Origin: Pantanalinema sp. GBBB05 | GTDB taxonomy: Bacteria > Cyanobacteriota > Cyanobacteriia > Leptolyngbyales > Leptolyngbyaceae | NCBI GenBank assembly: GCA_016743235.1 | Contig: VRZD01000026.1 | Location: 1 to 64,000 of the forward strand | Direction of reading: 5' to 3' | Length of the DNA: 64,000 bases | Shown: positions 27,347 to 36,133 of the stretch, piece by piece | How the letters are laid out: each line of letters starts with the position of its first letter | Numbering within the stretch: position 1 is the first letter of the stretch | Program-made: the position numbers and the translations under genes | The notes under the pieces: generated by a model | Database searches by the model: none | What the model was told of the DNA's origin: nothing | The model's input: only the letters and a program-made list of their open reading frames with translations

Positions 27347-27955
27347 ATGAGTACGTTTCGAGTTGGGGTAGCAGGACCAGTCGGTTCCGGTAAAACAGCA
27401 TTAGTAGAGGCGTTATGTAAGGCGATGCGCGATCGCTACCATTTAGCGGTAGTGACAAACGATATCTATACTCAAGAAGATGCGCAGTTTTTAGTGCGAT
27501 CGCAGGCATTGGAACGAGATCGGATTGTTGGTGTAGAAACGGGGGGATGTCCCCATACCGCCATTCGGGAAGATGCCTCGATGAACTTAGTGGCGATCGA
27601 AGATCTGGAACGTCGCTTTCTGGACCTCGATTTGGTGTTTGTGGAAAGTGGCGGTGATAATTTAGCCGCTACCTTTAGCCCGGAATTAGTCGATGCCACC
27701 ATTTATGTGATTGATGTCGCTGGCGGTGACAAGATTCCTCGGAAAGGTGGACCAGGCATCACCAAATCCGATCTATTAGTGATTAACAAAATTGACCTCG
27801 CGCCTTATGTTGGTGCTGATCTAACCGTAATGGAACGTGATACTGAGAAAATGCGGGGGAATAAACCCTTTGTGTTTACCAATTTAAAAATGGGTGAGGG
27901 CTTACCGGCTGTGATTAACTTTATTCAAACCTGTGCCCATTTGCCGCATGACTAA
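27347..27955 (+). CDS. ureG: Urease accessory GTPase
   Basis: 202 residues, full length for UreG, the cytosolic GTPase that delivers nickel to urease with UreD(H) and UreF. Motifs: P-loop GPVGSGKTALVEAL, the nickel-binding Cys-Pro-His in GGCPHTAIREDASMN, ESGGDNLAATFSPEL, VAGGDKIPRKGGPGI and the base motif NKIDLAP. The other urease genes lie 7 kb downstream, beyond the urea transporter genes. Its promoter was not evident. The end of the gene is 314 bp before urtA. Confidence 0.96.
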   Translation: MSTFRVGVAGPVGSGKTALVEALCKAMRDRYHLAVVTNDIYTQEDAQFLVRSQALERDRIVGVETGGCPHTAIREDASMNLVAIEDLERRFLDLDLVFVESGGDNLAATFSPELVDATIYVIDVAGGDKIPRKGGPGITKSDLLVINKIDLAPYVGADLTVMERDTEKMRGNKPFVFTNLKMGEGLPAVINFIQTCAHLPHD

Positions 27956-28164
27956 ACCAAACGCTCCAATTCAATCAGCACCAGTAGGAGCAGGGCTACC
28001 AATGATTCAATTAGCAAACGGGGTGAGAGGTATGAGAAACCCATCTTTATAGAGTAATAGGGGTGTTTAAGGGCAATTTCTGCCTCTTAGTAGGTGGCAT
28101 TTGACAAGTAGCTCCCCCAACTTTATAAAATGAAATGCCTTTAACTAAGGAATAACTCAGAATT
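27956..28164. other. Gap between ureG and the urtA promoter
   Basis: About 210 bases with no gene or strong hairpin recognised. It leads into the NtcA-type promoter of urtA. Confidence 0.4.
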
Positions 28165-28206
28165 GTATACAGTTATACAATTTTTCTTTGGTTGTAATCT
28201 TAGTAT
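28165..28206 (+). promoter_or_regulatory. NtcA-activated promoter of the urt operon
   Basis: The NtcA box GTA-N8-TAC is exact at 28165-28178, and a -10 hexamer TAGTAT (TAN3T) is at 28201-28206, giving a 22-bp gap. This is the canonical class II NtcA promoter geometry in cyanobacteria. The urtA start is 64 bp downstream of the hexamer. Predicts activation under nitrogen limitation. Confidence 0.85.
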
Positions 28207-28269
28207 CTCAGGGTTATTACCGAGTTTCTGTTGTGCTCGGCTTAGGTTTAGTGGGGAGCAAATCACTCC

Positions 28270-29601
28270 ATGACAAGACAGTTTCGTCGGCGTGAATTTA
28301 TCATTTTGGGCTCTACGGCCGCTGGTAGTGTATTGCTGAAGGCTTGCGCAGGGGGCAACACTCCAACCGCAGACACGACTTCTCCAACAGCTACTTCTGC
28401 TGCAACCACCACATCTGGAGATGCGATTAAGGTCGGTATTCTCCACTCACTCAGTGGCACTATGGCAATTAGTGAAAAGAGTGTGGTAGATGCAGAGCAA
28501 TTAGCGATCGAAGAGATCAACAATGCCGGTGGGGTATTGGGTAAGAAGATCGAAGCGGTGGTTGAGGATGGAGCATCCGATTGGCCCACATTCAACGAAA
28601 AAGCCAAGAAACTCATTGACCAAGACAAAGTCGCAACGGTATTTGGTTGCTGGACTTCTGCGAGCCGGAAAGCGGTACTACCCACGTTTGAATCGAAGAA
28701 CCACATGTTGTGGTATCCCGTGCAATACGAGGGACAGGAGTGCTCCAAAAATATTTTCTATACTGGAGCCGCTCCCAACCAGCAGATTGAACCCTCAGTT
28801 GACTGGTTGATGGAAAAATACAAGGGTCAACCCTTCTTCCTGGTGGGTTCTGATTACGTCTTCCCCCGGACTGCCAATACCATCATCAAAGCCCAGCTAG
28901 AAGCGAAAGGCGGCAAAGTGGTGGGTGAGGACTACATTCCTCTGGGTGGTACTGAAGTGACGCCAATTATCTCCAAGATTAAATCTGCCATGCCAGATGG
29001 CGGCATCATTTATAACACCTTGAATGGTGATAGTAATGTCGCTTTCTTTAAACAATTGCAAGGGGCAGGCATGGGACCGGATAAGTACCCATCCATGTCG
29101 GTCAGTATTGCGGAAGAGGAAGTGAAGGCGATCGGGGTGGAATACCTCAAGGGTCACTATGCGGCTTGGAACTACTTCCAGACAGTCGATACGCCTGAAA
29201 GCAAGAAGTTTGTGGAAGCCTTCAAGAAGAAGTATGGCGACGATCGGGTAGTCAATGACCCGATGGAAGCGGCTTACATCATGGTGTACCTGTGGAAGCA
29301 AGCCGTTGAAAAAGCGGGCACAGCAGATGATTTAGAGAAAGTGCGGACAGCTGCCTATGGGCAAACCTTTGCCGCACCTGAAGGTTCTGTCACCATGAAT
29401 CCTAACCATCACATTTCCAAGTGGGTGCGGATTGGCGAAGTGCGGGATGACGGCTTGTTTGAGATTGTTTACTCTACAACAGCGGCAGTTAAACCTGTAC
29501 CCTGGAACCAATTCGTTACCGATACCAAAGGCTACACTTGTGATTGGACGAAGACCGATGTGAAGTCGCCGGATACGCCAGGCAAGTTCAAAATGAGCTA
29601 G
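28270..29601 (+). CDS. urtA: Urea ABC transporter, substrate-binding lipoprotein
   Basis: 443 residues. The N-terminus has a twin-arginine-like stretch (RRREFIILGSTAAGS) ending in a lipobox (LKAC), so the protein is lipid-anchored on the periplasmic side after cleavage before Cys26. The body is a two-lobe amino-acid/amide-binding fold: IKVGILHSLSGTMAISE, EDGASDWPTFNEKAKKLI, FGCWTSASRKAVLP and NHHISKWVRIGEV are typical UrtA motifs. It captures urea for the UrtBC permease. First gene of urtABCDE, transcribed from the NtcA promoter upstream. Confidence 0.96.
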   Translation: MTRQFRRREFIILGSTAAGSVLLKACAGGNTPTADTTSPTATSAATTTSGDAIKVGILHSLSGTMAISEKSVVDAEQLAIEEINNAGGVLGKKIEAVVEDGASDWPTFNEKAKKLIDQDKVATVFGCWTSASRKAVLPTFESKNHMLWYPVQYEGQECSKNIFYTGAAPNQQIEPSVDWLMEKYKGQPFFLVGSDYVFPRTANTIIKAQLEAKGGKVVGEDYIPLGGTEVTPIISKIKSAMPDGGIIYNTLNGDSNVAFFKQLQGAGMGPDKYPSMSVSIAEEEVKAIGVEYLKGHYAAWNYFQTVDTPESKKFVEAFKKKYGDDRVVNDPMEAAYIMVYLWKQAVEKAGTADDLEKVRTAAYGQTFAAPEGSVTMNPNHHISKWVRIGEVRDDGLFEIVYSTTAAVKPVPWNQFVTDTKGYTCDWTKTDVKSPDTPGKFKMS

Positions 29602-29652
29602 TTGTCGAAGTGGCAGCCTTTTTACCGTGAGTGCAAGTTGAGAGTTGCAAGT

Positions 29653-29709
29653 GAAGCATTTGGACAATGCCTGTATGGGACTGATACCTCAAGTGTTGCC
29701 AAATGCTTC
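29653..29709. repeat. Long inverted repeat in the urtA-urtB gap
   Basis: GAAGCATTTGG (29653-29663) and CCAAATGCTTC (29699-29709) are exact 11-bp arms around 35 nt. No U-tract. Placed after the gene for the abundant binding protein, it could protect the urtA 3' end or attenuate transcription into urtB. Confidence 0.6.
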
Positions 29710-29894
29710 GCCTGTTTCAGGTTAACTAACTCGTTGACTGCTTCTGCAAGGGATAGCTGCCAGCCAGCGCAGCGCGATCGCTCATTCTTAAAACCGGAAA
29801 TTTAATCATCTATTTAAATTTTGGAGCTTCGGTTACAGATTTCGGTCTGTACCAGGATTGACCATGGTTAACATGCAAGCGTTGGGATAGAACA

Positions 29895-31043
29895 TTGACA
29901 CAGCTTCTCGAATCGTTATTCGGCGGATTGAGCATTGGCTCCGTGTTGCTATTAGCCGCATTGGGTCTCGCGATCGTTTTTGGACTGATGGGCGTGATCA
30001 ACATGGCTCACGGGGAGTTCATGATGATCGGGGCATACACTACTTTTGTGGTGCAGAATGCCTTCAAGAAAACCGCCTTATCTGAGGTCTATATCTTTTT
30101 TGCACTCATTGCCGCGTTTATTGTGACTGCCCTGCTCGGCTTATTGTTGGAGCGAGGAGTCGTGCGGTATCTCTACGGCAGACCTCTGGAAACCCTCCTG
30201 GCAACCTGGGGGGTGAGTTTAATTTTGCAGCAGTTCATCCGGAGTGTGAGTTGGCAGTTTGTCACCGGACTGGCAATTTTCTGTGGGCTGTTTTTTGCGG
30301 CTTGGTGGGTGTTGTCTCGCCGTCCCAACTTTGAGCGGATTCGGAGTTGGGTGCTAGGCATTATGTTCCCCCTGTCAGCCGCGATCGCGCTAGTGATCGC
30401 TAATCTATTAGGACAAACATTCAAGCTTGCTATTACAAAGCCCTGGTTTGGTACTCAAGGGGTGGATGTGACGGCTCCCGCCTGGCTCCGGGGGGGCTTA
30501 CAGTTGGGCGGTTCGCAATTGCCTTATACGCGATTGTTCATCATTGTCTTAACAGCACTTTGTGTGTTTGGCGTGTACTGGTTCCTGAACAAAACTCCGT
30601 GGGGACTACGAATCCGGGCGGTCACGCAAAACCGCAGTATGAGTGCTTGTTTAGGCATTCCGACGAAAACCGTGGATGCGTTGACCTTCGCGATCGGGTC
30701 AGGACTGGCGGGAGTCGCGGGAGTCGCGGTAAGTTTGCTGGGTTCCGTCAGTTCCAATACCGGACAGTCTTATATCGTCGATACCTTTATGGTCGTTGTC
30801 GTCGGTGGAGTCGGTAAGCTGGTCGGCAGTATTGTGGCAGCGGGGGTGATTGGGACATTGAGCTATGTGATTGGCTCGAATGCGATCGGCAATTTGGTCG
30901 CTGATCCCGAGCTCAAGAGCTTCTTTGAGTTCTTTGCTACCGCTAGTATGGCAAAAGTCATGGTGTTTGCCTTGATTATTGTCTTCTTGCAGTTCCGTCC
31001 GGCGGGTCTGTTCCCGCAGAAGGGACGCTCAGTAGATGCATAG
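29895..31043 (+). CDS. urtB: Urea ABC transporter permease UrtB
   Basis: 382 residues. The start is a TTG at 29895: no in-frame ATG lies near, and a TAG occurs just upstream, while the sequence after the TTG (TQLLESLFGGLSIGSVLLLA) is the conserved UrtB beginning. It is a LivH-like inner-membrane permease with about nine helices (GLMGVINMAHGEFMMIGAY, then TWGVSLILQQFIR, and VTQNRSMSACLGIPT with the EAA-like loop). A hydrophobic insert at about 115-180 is usual for UrtB. It forms the channel with UrtC. The 290-bp gap after urtA holds an inverted repeat. Confidence 0.95.
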   Translation: MTQLLESLFGGLSIGSVLLLAALGLAIVFGLMGVINMAHGEFMMIGAYTTFVVQNAFKKTALSEVYIFFALIAAFIVTALLGLLLERGVVRYLYGRPLETLLATWGVSLILQQFIRSVSWQFVTGLAIFCGLFFAAWWVLSRRPNFERIRSWVLGIMFPLSAAIALVIANLLGQTFKLAITKPWFGTQGVDVTAPAWLRGGLQLGGSQLPYTRLFIIVLTALCVFGVYWFLNKTPWGLRIRAVTQNRSMSACLGIPTKTVDALTFAIGSGLAGVAGVAVSLLGSVSSNTGQSYIVDTFMVVVVGGVGKLVGSIVAAGVIGTLSYVIGSNAIGNLVADPELKSFFEFFATASMAKVMVFALIIVFLQFRPAGLFPQKGRSVDA

Positions 31044-31052
31044 GAGGCAACG

Positions 31053-32279
31053 ATGACAGTCAAATCAATCGAAACAGTTGCCGAAATTCCCCAACGGATT
31101 ACTGCCCGAAAACGCCGCAAAGCGTTGATTCTAGAAGTCGCGATCGTGGTGGTGGTAGCACTGATCCTGTTGTTTGTGATGCCTCCGTTGCTCACAGCGA
31201 TCGGGCAGGGGGTACGGGTTAACCAGCTAGGGCGATTTCTGGCACTGGCGATCGTGGCGTTAGGCATTGATCTGATCTGGGGGTACACCGGATTACTCAG
31301 TTTGGGACATGGGGTCTTTTTTGCCCTAGGCGGTTACGCCTTCGCCATGTTCTTGCAACTACAACCTGTACCTGGACAAACGCCTGGACAAATTCCCGAA
31401 TTCTTTTCGCTGTATGGCGTTAGCCAGTTACCACTTTTCTGGCAACCGTTTTACTCCTTACCATTTACCCTGTTAGCGGTGGTATTGGTGCCAGCGATCG
31501 TTGCTGCCGTTTTGGGCTACCTGGTATTCCGTAACCGCATCCGTGGGGTGTATTTCTCCATCTTGACGCAAGCAGCTCTGATCGTCTTTTTCAACTTCTT
31601 CAATGGTCAACAGAAGCTGATCAATGGCACCAATGGACTGAAGACGGACACGGCGACACTATTCGGGCTGCAAGTCGGTAGTAGTCCCATCATCCAGGGC
31701 GCGTTTTATGCCTTGAGTGTGCTGTTGCTGGTAGGTGGATACGCTTTATGTCGCTGGTTGACGAGTGGACGGATGGGACGGATGCTAGTTGCCATTCGGG
31801 ATGATGAAACGCGGGTGCGCTTCTCGGGGTACAATCCCACGGGCTATAAAGTCTTCGTGTTTGCCATTTCCGCGGCTTTAGCGGGAGTTGCTGGAGCGCT
31901 GTACACGGTGCAGTCTGGGATTATTACGCCTAAAGCGATGGATGTGGCTTTCTCGATCGAAATGGTAATCTGGGTTGCCGTCGGCGGTCGCGCCACGTTG
32001 GTCGGAGCCATTCTGGGGGCGTTGATTGTCAACTTTGCCCGGACGCTGTTGAGCGAACAATATCCTGAGTTCTGGCTGTTCTTCCAGGGCGCGTTGTTCT
32101 TGATTGTGGTGACGGTGCTACCCAGTGGCATTCTGGGCTGGTTCCGTACCGATGGTATGAACTGGGTCCGATCGCTAATTGGTCGGCCGCAACTTGTGCA
32201 AACCTATCCCAGCCTGGAATCAGATCCGGAAGTGGTATATGAACGAGAAACTCTTGGCGATCGAGAATCTGACCGTTAG
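31053..32279 (+). CDS. urtC: Urea ABC transporter permease UrtC
   Basis: 408 residues, LivM-like permease. AGGAGG sits six bases before the ATG. After a polar N-terminus come about nine membrane helices; the family motifs include GLLSLGHGVFFALGGYAFA, GTNGLKTDTATLFG and VAIRDDETRVRFSGYNP (the cytoplasmic EAA-type loop that contacts the ATPases). Partner of UrtB. Its end overlaps the start of urtD by 41 bases, so translation is probably coupled. Confidence 0.95.
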   Translation: MTVKSIETVAEIPQRITARKRRKALILEVAIVVVVALILLFVMPPLLTAIGQGVRVNQLGRFLALAIVALGIDLIWGYTGLLSLGHGVFFALGGYAFAMFLQLQPVPGQTPGQIPEFFSLYGVSQLPLFWQPFYSLPFTLLAVVLVPAIVAAVLGYLVFRNRIRGVYFSILTQAALIVFFNFFNGQQKLINGTNGLKTDTATLFGLQVGSSPIIQGAFYALSVLLLVGGYALCRWLTSGRMGRMLVAIRDDETRVRFSGYNPTGYKVFVFAISAALAGVAGALYTVQSGIITPKAMDVAFSIEMVIWVAVGGRATLVGAILGALIVNFARTLLSEQYPEFWLFFQGALFLIVVTVLPSGILGWFRTDGMNWVRSLIGRPQLVQTYPSLESDPEVVYERETLGDRESDR

Positions 32280-33366
32280 TTTTGACGGCTTTAAGGCAAT
32301 TAACAACCTGACGTTCAGCATGGCTGAAGGTGAATTGCGGGTGGTGATTGGTCCGAATGGTGCCGGAAAAACTACCTTCATGGATGTGATTACGGGCAAA
32401 ACCAAACCGACGGAAGGACAGGTCTTTTTCAAAGGCAGAAACCTGCGACCCTATACGGAACATGAAATTGCCCGGATGGGGATTGGGCGCAAGTTTCAAA
32501 CTCCTCGGGTGTATCAAAAACTGACACCACGGGAGAATTTGGAACTATCCTGTGTTCGGCAAAAGCATGTGTTTGCGTCCTTGTTTGGTCGCACCTCCAC
32601 CGCAGAGCATCGGACAGTGACGGGGTTACTGGAAACGATCGGGCTAGCTCTGAAAGCCGACATTCCCGCCGAACTGTTGTCGCATGGGGAAAAACAACGG
32701 CTAGAAATTGGCATGCTAGTGGCGCAGTCCCCCGATTTGTTACTGGTGGACGAACCTGTCGCGGGATTGACAGATGAAGAAACCGAGAAGGTGGGGGATT
32801 TGCTGCTGGCACTGGCAGAAAGCCACTCCATTATCGTGATTGAACATGATATGGAATTTGTCCGGCAGATTGCCCGGAAAGTGACTGTATTACACCAAGG
32901 CTCGGTACTGTGTGAAGGCAGCATTGAGGAAGTCCAGAATGATCCACGGGTGATTGAGGTGTACTTGGGACAACAACCCTCCATCTCCCCCCATCAAATG
33001 AAGATCCTGCGGATCGTGACGGCAATGGCTTGGGCGGATGGTGAACTCTCACCTGAAGAGAGTAATCTACTTCTAACTCAACTGAGCTGCTTATTCTCGG
33101 ATGATCGAGAGCAGCAACAGCAACTCCGCGAGGAATTACGGGTGTATTTCTTACAAGAGGTTCCTCTAGAGACTGCTTTAGCCGAAATTGAGAGTGAGCA
33201 AGAGCGGGAATTGATTGCCAAGCTGAGTTATGACGTGATTCGAGCCAGTACCCGTCAGGGCGACCCATCACCCATTAACCAGTTAGAGGCGATCGCGTTC
33301 CAAGAATTGGTCAAGTTACTGCAACTGCCTCCCGAAACCCTAACCCGCCTGGAAATTGAGGTCTAA
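32239..33366 (+). CDS. urtD: Urea ABC transporter ATPase UrtD with a C-terminal TerB-like domain
   Basis: 375 residues from the ATG at 32239 (MNEKLLAIENLTVSFDGF); the frame opens 60 bases earlier but that part is not conserved. The ATPase has Walker A GPNGAGKTTFMD, the signature LSHGEKQRLEIGM, Walker B LLLVDEPVAGL and the His switch VIEHDMEFV. It ends near residue 245. The remaining 125 residues (SPHQMKILRIVTAMAWADGELSPEE split over 248-272, then helices) resemble TerB/tellurite-resistance-type helical domains with the acidic ADGELSPEE motif. Plain LivG/UrtD proteins are about 250 residues, so this is a fusion, probably regulatory. Confidence 0.93.
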   Translation: MNEKLLAIENLTVSFDGFKAINNLTFSMAEGELRVVIGPNGAGKTTFMDVITGKTKPTEGQVFFKGRNLRPYTEHEIARMGIGRKFQTPRVYQKLTPRENLELSCVRQKHVFASLFGRTSTAEHRTVTGLLETIGLALKADIPAELLSHGEKQRLEIGMLVAQSPDLLLVDEPVAGLTDEETEKVGDLLLALAESHSIIVIEHDMEFVRQIARKVTVLHQGSVLCEGSIEEVQNDPRVIEVYLGQQPSISPHQMKILRIVTAMAWADGELSPEESNLLLTQLSCLFSDDREQQQQLREELRVYFLQEVPLETALAEIESEQERELIAKLSYDVIRASTRQGDPSPINQLEAIAFQELVKLLQLPPETLTRLEIEV

Positions 33367-33370
33367 TTTC

Positions 33371-34123
33371 ATGACATCTACATTGGAAGCGTCGATCGCT
33401 AACCCGGATGCCACCTCTTACATGGTGCAAATTTCGGGGCTGAATGTGTTTTATGGGGAAAGCCATATTCTACGGAATGTGGATATGAGTGTGGCTCCCG
33501 GCAAAATGGTGTGTTTGATTGGGCGCAATGGGGTGGGCAAAACCACGTTGCTCAAAACCATCATGGGATTGTTGAGTCCGCGCAGTGGCGAAATTCGCCT
33601 CGAAGGTCGAGTGATTAATTCGCTGACGCCCGATCGGCGGGCTCGCTTAGGTATTGGTTATGTGCCGCAAGGACGCGAAGTGATTCCCCGCTTAAGTGTC
33701 AAAGAAAACCTGATTTTGGGGCTAGAAGCCCGACCGAAGGGAGCCAAGGGTAAGTCGGAAATTCCCGATGATATCTTTGAGCTATTCCCGGTTCTGAAAA
33801 CCATGCTGAACCGGATGGGTGGCGATTTAAGTGGCGGACAACAACAACAACTGGCGATCGCCCGTGCGTTGATGGGTCGTCCCCGTTTACTGGTACTGGA
33901 TGAACCCACGGAAGGCATTCAACCCTCGATTATTCTGGAGATTGAAGCGGCAGTCAAACGGATTGTACGGGAGACGGGGATTTCGGTGTTACTAGTCGAG
34001 CAACATCTCCATTTTGTCCGCCAGGCAGACTGGTATTACGCCATGCAAAAAGGGGGGATTGTCGCTCAGGGACCCACTAGCGAACTCAGCAATGAAGTCA
34101 TTCAACGCTTCCTGGCAGTCTAA
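33371..34123 (+). CDS. urtE: Urea ABC transporter ATPase UrtE
   Basis: 250 residues from the ATG at 33371, four bases after the urtD stop; the frame starts 15 bases earlier inside urtD. LivF-like ATPase: Walker A GRNGVGKTTLLK, Q-loop region IGYVPQGREVIPRLSV, signature LSGGQQQQLAIARAL, Walker B LLVLDEPTEGIQPSI and His switch LLVEQHLHFV. It forms the heterodimeric ATPase with UrtD. Last gene of the urt operon. The next gene is convergent, 18 bp away. Confidence 0.96.
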   Translation: MTSTLEASIANPDATSYMVQISGLNVFYGESHILRNVDMSVAPGKMVCLIGRNGVGKTTLLKTIMGLLSPRSGEIRLEGRVINSLTPDRRARLGIGYVPQGREVIPRLSVKENLILGLEARPKGAKGKSEIPDDIFELFPVLKTMLNRMGGDLSGGQQQQLAIARALMGRPRLLVLDEPTEGIQPSIILEIEAAVKRIVRETGISVLLVEQHLHFVRQADWYYAMQKGGIVAQGPTSELSNEVIQRFLAV

Positions 34124-34141
34124 ATCGGTCAGTTCATTCTC

Positions 34142-34762
34142 CTACTTCTGATCGGGTGACCATGATAACCCAGTACCTACAGAGGCATCATTCACAAATA
34201 TGACTTTGATCGTGCGAAGGAGATCATCACGGCAAGGCCAGTTATACTGGACAGTTCTCTCTGGAATCACGCTCTGAGGTTTGCCCAGAATTGCCTCAAC
34301 TTGGCGTATGCTCATACCGTCCTTAACTCGCTTAAATTCAGGTCGATCGCCGACCATGCCCTGATATCTAAACTTGCCATTTCTGACATAGCCTACATAG
34401 GAGTGAAAGACAAAACCATTTTGAATCGGTATAGCCCACTTCCATTCATACTTTTGGGAGCGCTGATCGAAGGTCTTCTGCCCAGGTGATCCCAAAATGG
34501 ATTGCACCCGCTGGTAACTCATATCATTCTCCAGTAGGTATTGCATATCACAATGAGTGATAAATGGGGTAGCTTCGGGAGATGCAGGTTTAGTCGTGGT
34601 GACTGTAGCTGTCGGTGTGGGTTGAGCAGAAACGGACGGTTGAGCAATCGGGCGGGATGGAGGCGACGGAGATGATGGGGACTGAGATTGAGAGAATGAG
34701 CAACCGCTAACCAAGAGCAGTCCTGGTGCAATTAACCAAAATAGGTGAGAGACTTTGGGCAT
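34142..34762 (-). CDS. Lipoprotein with two BamE/SmpA-like repeats
   Basis: 206 residues. A signal peptide ends in a lipobox (LLLVSGC, Cys21). A Ser/Pro/Thr-rich linker spans 22-65. Two similar domains follow: MSYQRVQSILGSPGQKTFD, then YEWKW, and MSIRQVEAILGKPQSVIPE, then VQYNWPC. This xMSxxxVxxILGxP pattern is that of SmpA/OmlA (BamE)-like domains, which bind outer-membrane assembly or other protein partners. It lies between urtE and ureD but on the opposite strand, so a role in urea metabolism is not implied. Confidence 0.8.
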   Translation of the reverse strand: MPKVSHLFWLIAPGLLLVSGCSFSQSQSPSSPSPPSRPIAQPSVSAQPTPTATVTTTKPASPEATPFITHCDMQYLLENDMSYQRVQSILGSPGQKTFDQRSQKYEWKWAIPIQNGFVFHSYVGYVRNGKFRYQGMVGDRPEFKRVKDGMSIRQVEAILGKPQSVIPERTVQYNWPCRDDLLRTIKVIFVNDASVGTGLSWSPDQK

Positions 34763-34928
34763 ATGATCTAGGTTGGAATAATGGGGCTTAGATGGGAAAC
34801 CGTTGCTCCATCCCTGGTGATGAATCTATGCAGCTACCGAATCATGGTCTTGTCACGATATGAGGTTGATTGATGGCAATCCCCCAATCATTAAAGTGCC
34901 CACTAATTTGGAAAAGTGTCACACCAGA

Positions 34929-35786
34929 ATGACGATCGCCAATGTTGATTCTGAGCAGAAACTATCTAATGCCTGGCATGGCAATTTAGAGTTAACCTAT
35001 GGAGTCCGATCGGGGGCAACCCAATTGCTCCACGATCGCAGTCAGGCTCCGTTCAAACTTCAGCGATCGTTTTATCCCGAAGGCAATGAGGTTTGCCATA
35101 ACGTGATTCTGCATACGGCAGGGGGCATCGTTGGGGGCGATCGGCTGTCGATGAAGTTGCAATTGCAACCGCAGTCTCAGGCGTTGATTACGACGGCAGC
35201 CGCGAGTAAACTGTATCGCTCGAATGGTCAGGAAGCCCGACAAACGATTCAGGTACATGTGGCTGAAGGAGCCTGTTTGGAATGGTTGCCGCAGGAAACG
35301 ATCGTGTTTGACCAGGCAATCTATCGGCAGGATATGCGGGTTGATCTCGCTCCTAGTGCTCAGTGGTTGGGGTGGGAGATTACCCGCTTTGGGCGTACGG
35401 CACGAGGCGAACAGTTTTTAGCCGGGAACTGGCGATCGCATACAGAGGTTTGGCAAGCTGGAAAACCCTTGTGGATCGATCGGCAATGGCTTCCTGGCAG
35501 TGAGTTAATGGTGCAGAGTCCCCACGGATTAGCGAATTGTCCGATCGTCGGTAGCTTCGCCTATATTGGTCAGGTGGTAGAGCCGGAGCTGGTAACGCAA
35601 GCACGATCGCTGTGGCAGGGGAGTACTGGTGAAATCGGGGTAACGCGATTAATGTCCGGATTACTCTGTCGCTATCGAGGTCACTCCACAACCGAAGTGC
35701 GCCAGTGGTTTGTGGCGGTCTGGCAACTGCTACGCTTATCCTATTTAGGACGATCGACCTGCCTCCCCCGAGTTTGGCAGCTTTAA
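34929..35786 (+). CDS. ureD: Urease accessory protein UreD
   Basis: 285 residues from the ATG at 34929 (MTIANVDSEQKLSNAWHGNL); the frame is open from 34860 but the extra 23 residues are not family-like. UreD is the scaffold that recruits UreF and UreG to apo-urease for nickel insertion. Motifs: GATQLLHDRSQAPFKLQRSF, NVILHTAGGIVGGDRL, TTAAASKLYRS and LEWLPQETIVF. It is the first gene of ureD-ureA-DUF1963-ureB, 14 bp before ureA. No NtcA box was found upstream. Confidence 0.96.
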   Translation: MTIANVDSEQKLSNAWHGNLELTYGVRSGATQLLHDRSQAPFKLQRSFYPEGNEVCHNVILHTAGGIVGGDRLSMKLQLQPQSQALITTAAASKLYRSNGQEARQTIQVHVAEGACLEWLPQETIVFDQAIYRQDMRVDLAPSAQWLGWEITRFGRTARGEQFLAGNWRSHTEVWQAGKPLWIDRQWLPGSELMVQSPHGLANCPIVGSFAYIGQVVEPELVTQARSLWQGSTGEIGVTRLMSGLLCRYRGHSTTEVRQWFVAVWQLLRLSYLGRSTCLPRVWQL

Positions 35787-35800
35787 CAGAGAGATGAACT

Positions 35801-36103
35801 ATGCAATTAACTCCCCAGGAAAAGGACAAACTATTGATTTTTACCGCTGCACTCCTGGCAGAACGCCGCAAGGATCGTGGGATCAAATTGAACTACCCGG
35901 AAGCGATCGCTTACATTACTGCCGGAATTTTGGAGGGAGCTAGAGAAGGGCGCACGGTGGCAGACCTGATGAGTTACGGCACCACCTTACTGACGCGCGA
36001 TCAAGTCATGGACGGCATTCCTGAAATGATTCATGAAGTTCAGGTGGAAGCCACCTTTCCCGATGGTACAAAATTAGTGACGGTACATAATCCAATTCGG
36101 TGA
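35801..36103 (+). CDS. ureA: Urease gamma subunit
   Basis: 100 residues, exactly the usual gamma-subunit length. It starts MQLTPQEKDKLLIFTAALLA and contains LNYPEAIAYITAGILEGARE, GTTLLTRDQVMDGIPEM and the closing FPDGTKLVTVHNPI, all canonical. It assembles with UreB and UreC into the urease trimer of trimers. The catalytic UreC gene is not in the window. It is 30 bp before the DUF1963 gene. Confidence 0.97.
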   Translation: MQLTPQEKDKLLIFTAALLAERRKDRGIKLNYPEAIAYITAGILEGAREGRTVADLMSYGTTLLTRDQVMDGIPEMIHEVQVEATFPDGTKLVTVHNPIR

Positions 36104-36133
36104 TAGGTACAACGTTCTAACGCCAACCTTCCT

